Source: Alphaproteobacteria bacterium
Lineage (GTDB): Bacteria > Pseudomonadota > Alphaproteobacteria > Caulobacterales > Hyphomonadaceae
Length of the DNA stretch: 64,000 nucleotides
Direction: 5' to 3'
Assembly: GCA_009909065.1 (NCBI GenBank)
Contig: JAAANZ010000015.1
Location: forward strand, 1 to 64,000
The translations under genes and the position numbers were made by a program. Shown piece by piece: positions 1 through 8,485 of the stretch. Below the pieces are notes generated by a model that saw only the letters and a list, made by a program, of their open reading frames with translations, was not told the origin of the DNA and made no database searches. The first letter of the stretch is position 1, and each line of letters opens with the position of its first letter.

Positions 1-155
1 GTTTCCGCCCAGGGCGTGCCCGCCCGCTAGCGCCAGAAGATGCCGTTCAGCACCTTCCGGTCGTCCACGCGGGGCACGCCGCGCGGCTTGTTCGGCAAGA
101 GCGGCTCAATGATCGATCACTCGAAATCGGTCAGTTCATAACGACGACGGGTCAT
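1..155 (-). pseudogene. IS5-family transposase 5' remnant
   Basis: Read on the minus strand from an ATG at 155, the translation begins MTRRRYELTDFE and continues with PLLPNKPRGVPR, VDDRKVLNGIFWR and RAGTPWAE. This is the N-terminal signature of IS5-family (IS427-like) transposases. Two in-frame stops break it: TGA at 117-119, where the family has Trp, and TAG at 27-29, where it has Leu. Homology runs off the left window edge, so the catalytic DDE region is not visible. Terminal inverted repeats could not be fixed with confidence in the flank at 156-240. The copy seen here cannot make a functional transposase. Confidence 0.85.
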
Positions 156-243
156 GGCGCTTCATCCTCATCGCGAAGGAATCAGCGTTCGCCGAAATTG
201 GGAATCCAATTTATGAGTTTATGACCTAACGCCCCCGTCAGGC

Positions 244-260
244 CGCGTCTCGAAGGATGG
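244..260. repeat. 17-bp copy of a dispersed repeat arm
   Basis: The sequence CGCGTCTCGAAGGATGG is the exact reverse complement of 62686-62702, which forms the left arm of the palindromic element at 62687-62729. Here only one arm is present. This suggests a partial or decayed copy of a dispersed palindromic element, next to the IS5 remnant. Confidence 0.5.
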
Positions 261-343
261 GCCGCATCAAGCACGTTCTCAGCCGCCGGTTAGGGCGGTT
301 CCCGCGCACTCGAAAGGGTCAGAACTCGGGCATCTTCGGCGCT

Positions 344-372
344 TTGCGCTCGAGATTTGGGCTGACTATAAA
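344..372 (+). promoter_or_regulatory. Possible sigma-70-type promoter for the M14 peptidase
   Basis: TTGCGC at 344-349 and TATAAA at 67-72 of the same 300-block (367-372) are separated by 17 bp, a near-consensus housekeeping promoter arrangement. Transcription would start near 379. That lies downstream of the more upstream TTG codon at 376 and supports a translation start at 454. This is pattern recognition only. Confidence 0.45.
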
Positions 373-453
373 TCTTTGAAGAGGCAAAAGGCGATTCCTG
401 TCGTACCTCCCGGTCAGGGCCTGAGAACGCTGGCGGAAACATGGAGACCCCGA

Positions 454-3096
454 TTGAGCTTATTCAAACACCTTGTCTCATGCGGGCTGTTTGTCTTGGT
501 CGCGTTATCGGCTGCGGCGCAGACCTATCCGACAGCAAGCTATGACCCTGCCATACCGACCCTCAATGATGTCGTGGGTCACGATCATGGTGAGGCCATT
601 TCCTCGCTCCGCGACATCTCGGACTATATGGACGCACTTTCCGAGGCCGTGCCCGATCGCATGGAAATCCGCAGCTATGGCGAAACCTGGCAGGGCCGGA
701 AGCTGATCTACGGGATCATTTCCTCACCCGAAAACATGGCAAGGCTTGACGACATCCAGAGCGTTCTTGCGCAGCTGGGCGCGGGTGAAACCCCTGACGC
801 ATCCTCGCTTGAAGACACACCGGCTGTCGTCTGGCTATCATACGGCGTTCATGGCGATGAAGTCACGCCGTCCGACAGCGCACTGTTCGTGGCCTATCAT
901 CTGCTCGCGGCTGAAGACGATGATCGGGTCGACCGGATACTCGAAAACACGATCATCATCATCGATCCCAGCCAGAACCCCGACGGACGTGCGCGGTTCG
1001 TCCACAGTTTCACCTCGGCACTGGGCCTCGAGCCGCAGCCTGATCGCCACACGGCCGAGCATGACCAGCCCTGGCCGGGCGGGCGGTTCAACCATTACCT
1101 GTTCGACCTGAACCGGGACTGGTTCGCCCTCACGCAACCGGAAACCCGGGGCAAAGTCGCGGCTCTGCTCGAATGGCATCCGGTCGTGTTCGTGGACAGC
1201 CATGAGATGGGGGGCGACAGCACATATTATTTCCCGCCGACCGCGCGGCCTTACAACCCAAACATCATCGAGGGCCAGCGTGAAAAACTGATCGAGCTGG
1301 GCCGGAACATGGCCCGTTATTTTGATCGCTATGGTGTGCCCTATTTCACGCGGGAGATCTTCGACGCTTTCTATCCCGGTTATGGCGATATGTGGCCGAC
1401 CCTGAACGGGTCTGTCGCGATGACCTTCGAACAGGGCTCGCCCAGGGGGCTTGTATTCGAACGCCGCGATGGCACTGAGCTGACCTATTCGGAAGGCGTG
1501 CGCAACAATGTGCTTTCCTCCCTGGCCACGCTGGAAGTCGTGGCTCGCAACAAGACTGAATATCTCTCCGAATTTGCCGACTATCGCGGCCGGGCGATTG
1601 ACGAGGGCGCACGGAGTGAGGAGCGGTATGTCGTGCTCGATCTTTCCGCACGCCGCTATGAGGCCGAGGCCATGGCCCGGCGCCTGGCCAAACAGGGCAT
1701 CAGCGTTTCGAGGACTCCTGCCGGCGCGCGCCATTGCGGACAGGCCTATCCCGACGGGGCGATCGTCGTCGACAAGGCGCAACCCCAGGGCCGCCTGATC
1801 CGCACGCTTCTCGATCAAGAAACACCCCTGGCGGACGACTTCGTCGCCGAACAGGAAAGCCGCCGTGACCGGGGCCTCGATCATGAGCTTTATGATGTCA
1901 CCGCCTGGTCGCTGCCACTCATGGATGGTGTGTCGGCCGAGCAGTGTGCGCGTGTTGATCTCAGCGCCGCAGCCCTGATCTCCGGCGATGAGACAATTCC
2001 GTCGATCGTCGGTGCAGGCGGTTCTTTCGGGCACATCGTCCCCTGGAGCGATGGGGGACAGGCGCGCCTTGTCATTGCGGCCTTGAAAGCCGGACTGGTC
2101 GGCAAGTCGACGGACACGCCGTTTACCCAGGATGGACGGGAGTTTCCGGCCGGCAGTGTCATCTTTCCGAGGGCAGGAAACCCCGATGACCTGGGCGACC
2201 GCCTGAGATCTCTCGCCATGGAGATCGGGGCGGAGATCGTGCCCATGCAGAGCAGCTGGGTGGATGATGGGCCGAACTTCGGAAGCTCGGCTTTTGCCAC
2301 GCTGAAAATGCCCCGTATCGCCATGGCCTGGGGGCGCGGCACCCGTCCGACTTCGGCCGGCAACACACGCTTCGTTCTCGAACGCCAGCTTGGTCTCCCC
2401 GTTGCGCCGATACGTGCGTCGTCTCTCGCGCAGGCCGATCTTTCGCTGTATGACGTCCTCGTTCTGCCCGACACTTATGGGGGATTGATGGACGAAATCG
2501 CAGACGCCGACCCCCTGGCCGATTTCGTGCGTGATGGCGGCGTACTCGTCGCCCTCGACGCCAGCGTCGGAGAATTGTCGGACCTCGATAAAGGTCTGTT
2601 TTCCACACGGCTCGAATTTGCTGTGAGCGATAAGGAAGAGCCTGAAGAGGCAGATGAAGACAGCCCGCGCCTGCCCGGAATCGTGTTCGAGAACGAAGAA
2701 GACTACCAGGCCCGCATTCACGACCACAGTGCCCCCCCGGAAGATGTTCCAGGCGTTCTTGTGCGCGTCGAGGCAAACACGGACCATTGGCTCGCCGCCG
2801 GCTATGAAAGCGCAACAGCTCTTGTGACGGGCCGCGAGATCTATCGCCCCCTGAATGAGGGCGATGGTGAGAATGTCTTCCGGTTCGCCGGCGACGAAGA
2901 CCTTCTCCTGAGCGGATATCTCTGGGAAGGAAACCGGGCCCAACTGGCCTTCAAGCCATTTGTGATGTCGCAGCGCACAGGGGACGGAGTCGCGATCGGC
3001 TTTACGCAGAGCCCGACAAGGCGAGCCTATCTGAACGGCCTGAACCTGCTCCTCGCCAATGCGGTCGTGCTTGGGCCGGCGAGAATGGGACAATGA
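454..3096 (+). CDS. Secreted M14-family zinc carboxypeptidase
   Basis: Predicted periplasmic or outer-membrane-associated metallo-carboxypeptidase of family M14 (about 880 aa). From a TTG at 454 the protein opens with a signal peptide (MSLFKHLVSCGLFVLVALSA, then AA before QTYP). A GGAG at 443-446 lies 7 nt upstream of that TTG. The frame is open upstream to a TTG at 376, but a putative promoter overlaps that site. Zinc ligands fit the HxxE...H pattern: His133 and Glu136 in VHGDE, and His250 in VDSHEMGG. The catalytic Glu is likely Glu326 in MTFEQGS. The long C-terminal half (about 450-880) is typical of large M14 proteins in this group and has an acidic linker (KEEPEEADEDS). It likely trims peptides for uptake or cell-wall turnover; the substrate is unknown. 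Confidence 0.88.
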   Translation: MSLFKHLVSCGLFVLVALSAAAQTYPTASYDPAIPTLNDVVGHDHGEAISSLRDISDYMDALSEAVPDRMEIRSYGETWQGRKLIYGIISSPENMARLDDIQSVLAQLGAGETPDASSLEDTPAVVWLSYGVHGDEVTPSDSALFVAYHLLAAEDDDRVDRILENTIIIIDPSQNPDGRARFVHSFTSALGLEPQPDRHTAEHDQPWPGGRFNHYLFDLNRDWFALTQPETRGKVAALLEWHPVVFVDSHEMGGDSTYYFPPTARPYNPNIIEGQREKLIELGRNMARYFDRYGVPYFTREIFDAFYPGYGDMWPTLNGSVAMTFEQGSPRGLVFERRDGTELTYSEGVRNNVLSSLATLEVVARNKTEYLSEFADYRGRAIDEGARSEERYVVLDLSARRYEAEAMARRLAKQGISVSRTPAGARHCGQAYPDGAIVVDKAQPQGRLIRTLLDQETPLADDFVAEQESRRDRGLDHELYDVTAWSLPLMDGVSAEQCARVDLSAAALISGDETIPSIVGAGGSFGHIVPWSDGGQARLVIAALKAGLVGKSTDTPFTQDGREFPAGSVIFPRAGNPDDLGDRLRSLAMEIGAEIVPMQSSWVDDGPNFGSSAFATLKMPRIAMAWGRGTRPTSAGNTRFVLERQLGLPVAPIRASSLAQADLSLYDVLVLPDTYGGLMDEIADADPLADFVRDGGVLVALDASVGELSDLDKGLFSTRLEFAVSDKEEPEEADEDSPRLPGIVFENEEDYQARIHDHSAPPEDVPGVLVRVEANTDHWLAAGYESATALVTGREIYRPLNEGDGENVFRFAGDEDLLLSGYLWEGNRAQLAFKPFVMSQRTGDGVAIGFTQSPTRRAYLNGLNLLLANAVVLGPARMGQ

Positions 3097-3633
3097 TCCT
3101 TCTTCCATCAAATCCGGAGACGTCCAGTTCTAAACCCGGAAGAAATAGGATGATTACCCCGTCGGCCTATTCGCTTTTTTGTATGGCGCCTTCGAACCGG
3201 GCATAGGCGAGCGGTGGGCGTATGTGAGAATGGCCAGGCGTTTCAATTTAAAGCGCCCGTCTTGTGTTCCACTCCAGACCGGCGCTCTATCTGGCTGTTT
3301 TTGTGCAAGTCTGCGTTCGCAATCCATTCCGATGGCTCAGAGCTTGCTTTAGATCAGTGACCGGGCCGCCATGGCTGTTAATTCACATCAAGTCGAGACC
3401 GCTTTCAGAGGCCCCTAGTCAAGACTATCGCGGGCCGACGGTCCGATGATGACCGACAGCTGGCTGGAACGGATCTGAAAAGGCCGCGGAACTGGTGGAG
3501 ATCCTCACGCGATACGAGGAGATGTCAGATCCCGATTCCGATTCATCTCGGACAATCCAGGAACTTTGCCCCGCACAGTCTCGTTACTGAATCAATCGGC
3601 AAGTGCCGGTTCGCAACGAGATGAGGTGTCGAA
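3097..3633. other. Intergenic region without a recognisable gene
   Basis: Apart from the possible terminator at 3144-3180, I see no conserved protein motif in any frame. A 61-codon open frame at 3264-3449 has no recognisable features and no good ribosome binding site. The promoter of the downstream CBS-domain gene is presumably in the last 150 bases. Confidence 0.5.
3144..3180 (+). terminator. Possible rho-independent terminator after the M14 gene
   Basis: AATAGG at 3144-3149 can pair with CCTATT at 3166-3171, and six T residues follow at 3175-3180. It lies 48 nt after the M14 stop codon. The stem is short and the loop long, so this is tentative. Confidence 0.35.
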
Positions 3634-4050
3634 ATGCAAGTCAAGAGCGTCATGTCCCAGTCCGCCGACTGGTTGGAGCCATCCCTCCATATTCGCGAGG
3701 CGGCCAGGCGCATGCGTGACGAGGATATCGGCATCCTGCCCATTGGCGAGGATGACCAGCTGGTCGGCATGGTTACAGATCGCGATCTTGTCATCCGGGC
3801 CCTGCCTGACGGTAAGGATGTCGAAGCGATGACTGTCCGCGATGCGATGACCGACAAGATCCTGTACTGCTATGAAGACGAGGATGTCGCGGAAGTTGCC
3901 GAGAATATGGGCCGCAACCAGGTTCGCCGGCTGCCGGTTCTCAATCGCGACAAGCGCCTGGTCGGCATGGTGACAATCGGTGACATTGCCAGACAGGGTG
4001 AGGATGAAGAGGCCGGTGAAGCCCTTCGGCATATCTGTAAGGAAAGCTGA
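3634..4050 (+). CDS. CBS-domain pair protein
   Basis: A stand-alone Bateman module of 138 aa. The first CBS motif spans about residues 5-57 (VKSVMSQSADWLEP to GMVTDRDLVIRAL) and the second about 68-124 (TVRDAMTDKILYCYE to LVGMVTIGDIARQ). Both end in the GMVTxxD/GDI strand-helix that typically contacts adenosine nucleotides. Such proteins bind AMP, ATP or SAM and act as energy-state sensors, or pair with partner enzymes. There is no attached enzymatic or membrane domain. The gene appears monocistronic, with long non-coding flanks on both sides, so no partner can be inferred from context. Confidence 0.88.
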   Translation: MQVKSVMSQSADWLEPSLHIREAARRMRDEDIGILPIGEDDQLVGMVTDRDLVIRALPDGKDVEAMTVRDAMTDKILYCYEDEDVAEVAENMGRNQVRRLPVLNRDKRLVGMVTIGDIARQGEDEEAGEALRHICKES

Positions 4051-4247
4051 AAAACCGCCTCGTACGCACTCTCAACCGGTAGCGCTGCGCAATCTTTTCA
4101 CAGCCGGTCATGAATCGAGGGTGTCCCTTGCTCGCTGAGGAAATCTGTGAACGCGCAATTTTGATGGCTGCTGCAGCTCGTTTTTGGAGGGCGCCATCAT
4201 TGCGCGTGAGCAAAATCGTATTCAGCTCGGTATCGTGGGTCACTCGA

Positions 4248-4484
4248 TTATCGCGGTATGGGCCGGAGACCAGGCTGTGAAGCCGGGCAAGGCTTTACGG
4301 CCCTGACCGAGTGTTTTTCGCTGAGTGTCCCACGATCACAAGTCATTGCTGTGTTATCCGCGCCCTGCACCGTCCCGATTGACCTGGTGAACATGCTGCC
4401 GAGTTCGCAGGCGGAAAGCGATTTCAGGCTCTCGCCGAATCTGCCGATCGGCGTCCTGACGGGATTGCAAAGGAATAATGAGGT
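4248..4484 (-). pseudogene. Thiolase (acetyl-CoA acetyltransferase) N-terminal remnant
   Basis: From an ATG at 4484 the minus strand reads MTSLFLCNPVRTPIGRFGES, then LKSLSACELGSMFTRSIG. This matches the start of type II thiolases (C-x-x-VRTPIGR-x-G-x-L plus DLG/ELG). Homology fades after about 40 residues and the frame stops at 4248. The active-site Cys, His and second Cys regions are absent, so this is a 5' fragment of a deleted thiolase gene. A longer open frame begins at 4532, but only the part from 4484 looks like thiolase. Confidence 0.65.
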
Positions 4485-4623
4485 CATACAGGCGCCCGCA
4501 AGTCTTCTTCGCGTGTCGGACCTGACTATCAAGGCTGCCGAGCCGGCCTGGATTGATCCGTATTAATGCGGCGGGACTTTCCGTCTGGAATTGTCCCCTT
4601 CAAGCCAGCAAGAGCGATCCGCC

Positions 4624-5373
4624 ATGGATATGCACACCGTGTCGCAGACGCCGGCCAGAAGATCGCACGCGTTCCGGCTTTGCGAAGCTGACGAGATGCG
4701 CGATTGCGTATCGGCCCGGTATGAATACCGCGCCTGGTTCAGCTGCGTTCCGGCTGCGGTTGCCAGCCTGCATGACCACTGGGAGTTCACCCGAGCAGAA
4801 AGGCGGACCGACATCTATCTTCTGTCCCCGCGCCAGCCTCTGACGCTCGCCAAGCTGCGCGGCGGAGAGCGGCTGGAAGTCAAGCGGCTCCTGAGGTGGG
4901 CCGGTCCGCACCAGATCTGGGCGATCAGGCGCCATGGCCCATTTCCGCTGGCCAGAACCGATATGACACGCTTCGCCGAACTGACGGGCATCAAGGCGCC
5001 GGCGCCGAACCTCGAGGGCACCGATGCGGAAAGCTTTCTCTCCTCAGTCATGACCCTGGCGGCCCGTGATGCGATCGAACCGGTCGCGGTGCACAAATCG
5101 CGCCTCCTGTTCACCGCAGGTGACTGCCAGGCCGAGATCACCCGTGTCCGGTCGACCGGGTTTCAGGCGATCACCCTGGCCATCGAAGCCGATGATCGGA
5201 TGAGCGCCGACATCGCGGTCCGATCTCTCAATCTCACCGAACAGCCCAACATGGCGTATGGCGAGGCGCTCCGGCTCGGCGTGTTGGGCGAGAATGACAT
5301 GACGATCCGCCCGGGCGGGTCTGGGACGCGCACCAGGTGCCTGGCGGACAAGATGAAAGGAGCGGACAAATGA
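4624..5373 (+). CDS. CYTH-like domain protein of unknown function
   Basis: A protein of about 249 aa without a signal peptide. It contains YEYRAW near residue 28, LAKLRGGERLEVKRLL near 65-80 and, in the second half, a run from KSRLLFTAGDCQAEITRV to ITLAIEADD. Alternating charged strands ending in an AIEADD-type element resemble CYTH/triphosphate-tunnel proteins, but this is weak motif-level similarity. The stop overlaps the next start (ATGA at 5370-5373), implying translational coupling to the SDR gene. Start choice is uncertain: the ATG at 4624 is used; a TTG at 4591 in the same frame would add 11 residues. Neither has a strong ribosome binding site. Confidence 0.6.
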   Translation: MDMHTVSQTPARRSHAFRLCEADEMRDCVSARYEYRAWFSCVPAAVASLHDHWEFTRAERRTDIYLLSPRQPLTLAKLRGGERLEVKRLLRWAGPHQIWAIRRHGPFPLARTDMTRFAELTGIKAPAPNLEGTDAESFLSSVMTLAARDAIEPVAVHKSRLLFTAGDCQAEITRVRSTGFQAITLAIEADDRMSADIAVRSLNLTEQPNMAYGEALRLGVLGENDMTIRPGGSGTRTRCLADKMKGADK

Positions 5374-6140
5374 AACGCCTGGAAGGAAAGGTCTGTGTGG
5401 TTACGGGAGGCGGTCTCGGCATCGGCGCGGCGACGTGTCTGCGCCTGGCCGAAGAAGGCGCCCGGGTGGCGGTGACCGATCTTGATGTCGACGCCGGCGG
5501 CAAGAGCCGCGACGCCATCATTTCAAATCAGGGCGAGGCGGATTTCTGGTTTCTCGACGTCACATCGCAGAACGGGGTCAGCGAGGCTTTCGAGGGTATC
5601 CGCGAGCGCTGGGGGCGGATCGACGTGCTGGTCAACAATGCCGGTATTGCCGGTGTGAACACGCCTCCCGACGAGGTCCGCGCAGAGGAGTGGCAGGAGG
5701 TCATGAATGTCAATGTGAATGGCGTCTTCTACTGCACCAAACACGTGGTGCCGCATATGCGCGCCAGTGGAGGTGGCAGCATCGTCAACCTGTCCTCGAT
5801 CTACGGGATCGTCGGGGCGCCCGACCTGCCAGCCTATCACGCCTCCAAGGGCGCGGTTCGCGAGATGACGAAGACAGACGCTCTGTTCTTCGCCAAGGAC
5901 GGTATACGCGTGAATTCCGTCCATCCCGGTTTCATCTGGACGCCTCTGGTCGAGAAGCTCGCCCGCGATTCCGGCGAGGGGGTGGAGGCGTTCCGCAAAA
6001 CGCTCGATGAGCGCCATCCGATCGGCCATGTCGGCGAACCGGAGGATATTGCCGCGGGTATTGCCTATCTCGCCAGCGATGACGCCAAATTCGTCACCGG
6101 CAGCGAACTCGTGATCGATGGCGGCTATACCAGCCAATGA
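5370..6140 (+). CDS. Short-chain dehydrogenase/reductase (classical SDR)
   Basis: A 256-aa NAD(P)-dependent oxidoreductase of the classical SDR type. It has the glycine-rich motif TGGGLGIG at residues 12-19, NNAG at 89-92, catalytic Ser143 (NLSSIYG), and Tyr156/Lys160 (YHASK). The C-terminal part carries PEDIAAGIAYLASDDAKFVTG and ends in LVIDGGYTSQ. These are features of 3-oxoacyl-ACP reductase and hydroxysteroid-dehydrogenase-like SDRs. AAAGGAGCGG sits just upstream of the ATG at 5370. It overlaps both neighbours by 4 bases (ATGA), so it is the middle of a tightly coupled three-gene unit. Substrate unknown. Confidence 0.9.
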   Translation: MKRLEGKVCVVTGGGLGIGAATCLRLAEEGARVAVTDLDVDAGGKSRDAIISNQGEADFWFLDVTSQNGVSEAFEGIRERWGRIDVLVNNAGIAGVNTPPDEVRAEEWQEVMNVNVNGVFYCTKHVVPHMRASGGGSIVNLSSIYGIVGAPDLPAYHASKGAVREMTKTDALFFAKDGIRVNSVHPGFIWTPLVEKLARDSGEGVEAFRKTLDERHPIGHVGEPEDIAAGIAYLASDDAKFVTGSELVIDGGYTSQ

Positions 6141-7165
6141 CGGATTATCTCGACGATCCATGGCGCGTGAGCGTCGACGCCTTCCCGACCGGCGATGACT
6201 GGAGCGAAAAGGCCCTGTATCTGATCGCCTGCGCATCGCTGGCGCCCTCCGGTCACAATACGCAGCCATGGCTGTTTGATATCGGTGACGATTGGATCGA
6301 TCTTTATGCTGACCGCCGGCGCGCGCTGCCCGTGATCGACCCGGATGACCGGGAGCTCATCATGAGTTGCGGCGCCGCCCTCGGGACACTCGAGATCGCC
6401 GCAAGGCGTTTCGGTTATTCGCCGCAAGTGGAGTTCTGCGATTCCGGGGAGGATTCCGACAGGCTGGCTCGGGTCCATCTCGCGCCGGGCGAGCCAGCCG
6501 ATGACGAGGAGCAGAGCTTTTTCGCAGCCATAACCCGTCGGCGGACCGATCGTGGTCCCTTCCGCAATTCGGAGAGGATTGGGCCATCACTGGAAGCCTG
6601 CAGATCGCTTGCGGGACGCTTCGGGGTCGATCTGAAACCGGTCCTGGCAGCCGACACGAAGCAGGCGATCGCAGAGCTTGTCGGCGAAGCCAACAGGCTC
6701 CAGTTCGAGGACCCGCGCTTTCGCCGCGAATTGGCGGCGTGGATACACTCGAGGCGGCTTGGCAGCCGCGACGGCATTTCCGGCCATGCTCTCGGCATGC
6801 CGGACCTCCTCTCGCCCATCGGCCGCCTCGTCGTGCGCACTTTCGACCTCGGAGATGGCGTTGCCGCCGATGATCAACGCAAAATCGAAGAGGGAAGCCC
6901 GGCTCTGAGCGTTCTGTCCACACATGCTGACGAGCGGGATGCCTGGTTGTCGAGCGGGCGTGCGCTTGCCCGCGTTCTCCTGCACCTGACCCGCGATGGG
7001 CTTTCACACTCGTATCTGAACCAGCCGATTGAAGTTGATGAGTTGAGGCCCCGGGTCGCCGAAGCCGTCGATCTGAAGGGTCATCCGCAATTGCTGCTGC
7101 GGGTCGGCAAGGCAGGACAGCCGAAACCATCCATGCGACGGCCCTTGGCGGACTTGATTTGCTGA
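6137..7165 (+). CDS. Acg/nitroreductase-fold flavoprotein-like protein
   Basis: A 342-aa protein with APSGHNTQPW near residues 36-45 and a paired ITRRRTDRGPF motif near 132-142. This combination marks the Acg-type branch of the nitroreductase superfamily, which has two half-domains and often a degenerate FMN site. A C-terminal part (GRALARVLLHLTRDGLSHSY, then NQPIE) matches the same family. Members may be flavin-sequestering rather than catalytic, so activity is open. The start overlaps the SDR stop (ATGA). The pairing with an SDR and a CYTH-like protein suggests a redox-related job, but no pathway can be named. Confidence 0.8.
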   Translation: MTDYLDDPWRVSVDAFPTGDDWSEKALYLIACASLAPSGHNTQPWLFDIGDDWIDLYADRRRALPVIDPDDRELIMSCGAALGTLEIAARRFGYSPQVEFCDSGEDSDRLARVHLAPGEPADDEEQSFFAAITRRRTDRGPFRNSERIGPSLEACRSLAGRFGVDLKPVLAADTKQAIAELVGEANRLQFEDPRFRRELAAWIHSRRLGSRDGISGHALGMPDLLSPIGRLVVRTFDLGDGVAADDQRKIEEGSPALSVLSTHADERDAWLSSGRALARVLLHLTRDGLSHSYLNQPIEVDELRPRVAEAVDLKGHPQLLLRVGKAGQPKPSMRRPLADLIC

Positions 7166-7269
7166 GAGGTGCCCATGGATTGGGGTCGTTATTAACGCGG
7201 ATCAAATACGCCGCCACCGAAATGCCGCATGTTCAGCTTGCGATCTGCAGGGACAAGAAGGCTGGGCCC

Positions 7270-8457
7270 ATGGCGCCGCGAGGCATCCTGTATATCTTGA
7301 CGATTCTCCTTGTCTTGGTGTCAGCCGGCGCTGTGCTGGCCGGCGTTCAGACACGTGTGGGCGAGGCGGTCGAGATCACCGGCACCCATGACGACATGGT
7401 CTTTGCAGCCGGCGGCGAAGTCCGCCTTGACCTCGACACCCCGGATGATGTCTTCGCGATGGGCGGCGATATTGTGGCCCGCGCGACAAGGGCCGACCAT
7501 CTCACCCTGGCGGGTGGCAATCTCTCGATTTCCGACGTGACCGTCAGCGATATCCTCGTGGCCGGCGGCGAGATCACGCTGCTCAGCGGCGCGATCGCTG
7601 ACGATGTGATCGCGGCCGGTGGCCGGGTCGATATTCAAGCGCCCGTGCGGATCGACGGCGCGGCTGTCTTGTCGGGCGGTGACATCACCCTTGACGGGAC
7701 TGTCGGCGCGCAGGTGCGGGCCGCAGGCGGCGTGGTCCGCCTCAATTCGTCCATCGGCGGCGATGTCGACATCGAAGCGCGACGCCTTGTGCTGGGTCCG
7801 CAGGCCCGTATTTCGGGAAGCCTGACACACCGCTCCGAGACACTTGAGCTCGACCCGGCGGCCGTTATCACGGGCGAGACAATTGCGCTGGAGCCCCGTG
7901 CGGGGCCGAAATTCGAGCGGCTGATGGGGCGGGCGGCGATCGGACTGGCCATATTCGGATCCCTGCTGCTGGCGGGCCTTGTCATTGTCCTTCTGGTGAC
8001 GGTCTGTGCCTTGCCGGGCCTGATGGAAAACTCGCGTGCCATGGTCAATGACCAGCCCCTGGCCACACTCGGAATCGGATTTCTGATCACCCTTGCGATC
8101 CCGGCGCTTATCGGCATCTTGTTCATCACCGTGGTCGGAATTCCCCTCGGCCTGCTCATCGCCGTGATGTACGGGGCGCTCGTGCCGCTGGCATTCGCCG
8201 CGGCAGTCTATGTGATCGCCATGCGCGGGCGCCGGCCATTCTCCGCAGCCGGCGACACGCCCCCGAGACTTCCGGCTCGCCTGCTCTGGTCTGTCCTGGC
8301 GACGATCATCCTGGTGCTTATCGGCCTGGTCCCGTTTATCGGTCCGGCGGTCTGGCTTGTTGCCTTCATGACAGGTCTGGGCGCGATCGCCACCCAGTCC
8401 TGGAAGGCGCTTTCCCAGCCCGCGCGGCCACTCGAGGCTCTCGGCAGACGCGTATGA
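7270..8457 (+). CDS. Beta-helix (bactofilin-like) repeat protein with C-terminal membrane domain
   Basis: A 395-aa predicted inner-membrane protein. It starts with a hydrophobic N-terminus (ILYILTILLVLVSAGAVLAG). Residues about 25-210 consist of short repeats rich in GG, D and hydrophobic residues, such as DDMVFAAGGEVRLD, DDVFAMGGDIVAR and DDVIAAGGRVDIQ. This is the pattern of polymer-forming/bactofilin beta-helices. From about residue 225 there are four or five membrane segments with GIPLGLLIAVMYGALVP and LIGLVPFIGPAVW. It probably assembles outside the cytoplasm and is anchored by the C-terminal helices. The ATG at 7270 is preferred (AGAAGG upstream); in-frame starts at 7159 and 7222 would add a non-signal extension. 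Confidence 0.75.
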   Translation: MAPRGILYILTILLVLVSAGAVLAGVQTRVGEAVEITGTHDDMVFAAGGEVRLDLDTPDDVFAMGGDIVARATRADHLTLAGGNLSISDVTVSDILVAGGEITLLSGAIADDVIAAGGRVDIQAPVRIDGAAVLSGGDITLDGTVGAQVRAAGGVVRLNSSIGGDVDIEARRLVLGPQARISGSLTHRSETLELDPAAVITGETIALEPRAGPKFERLMGRAAIGLAIFGSLLLAGLVIVLLVTVCALPGLMENSRAMVNDQPLATLGIGFLITLAIPALIGILFITVVGIPLGLLIAVMYGALVPLAFAAAVYVIAMRGRRPFSAAGDTPPRLPARLLWSVLATIILVLIGLVPFIGPAVWLVAFMTGLGAIATQSWKALSQPARPLEALGRRV

Positions 8458-8485
8458 TGCGCGATGACGGATGAGGGCGGGTCGG

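Noticed and set aside
838-3111. 757-codon open frame on the minus strand
   Set aside because: Antisense to the M14 peptidase, whose zinc and catalytic motifs are clear. Long antisense frames are common in GC-rich coding DNA; the translation has no family motifs.
3264-3449. 61-codon frame in the 3.1-3.6 kb gap as a small gene
   Set aside because: No ribosome binding site, no motif, and unusual composition compared with neighbours.
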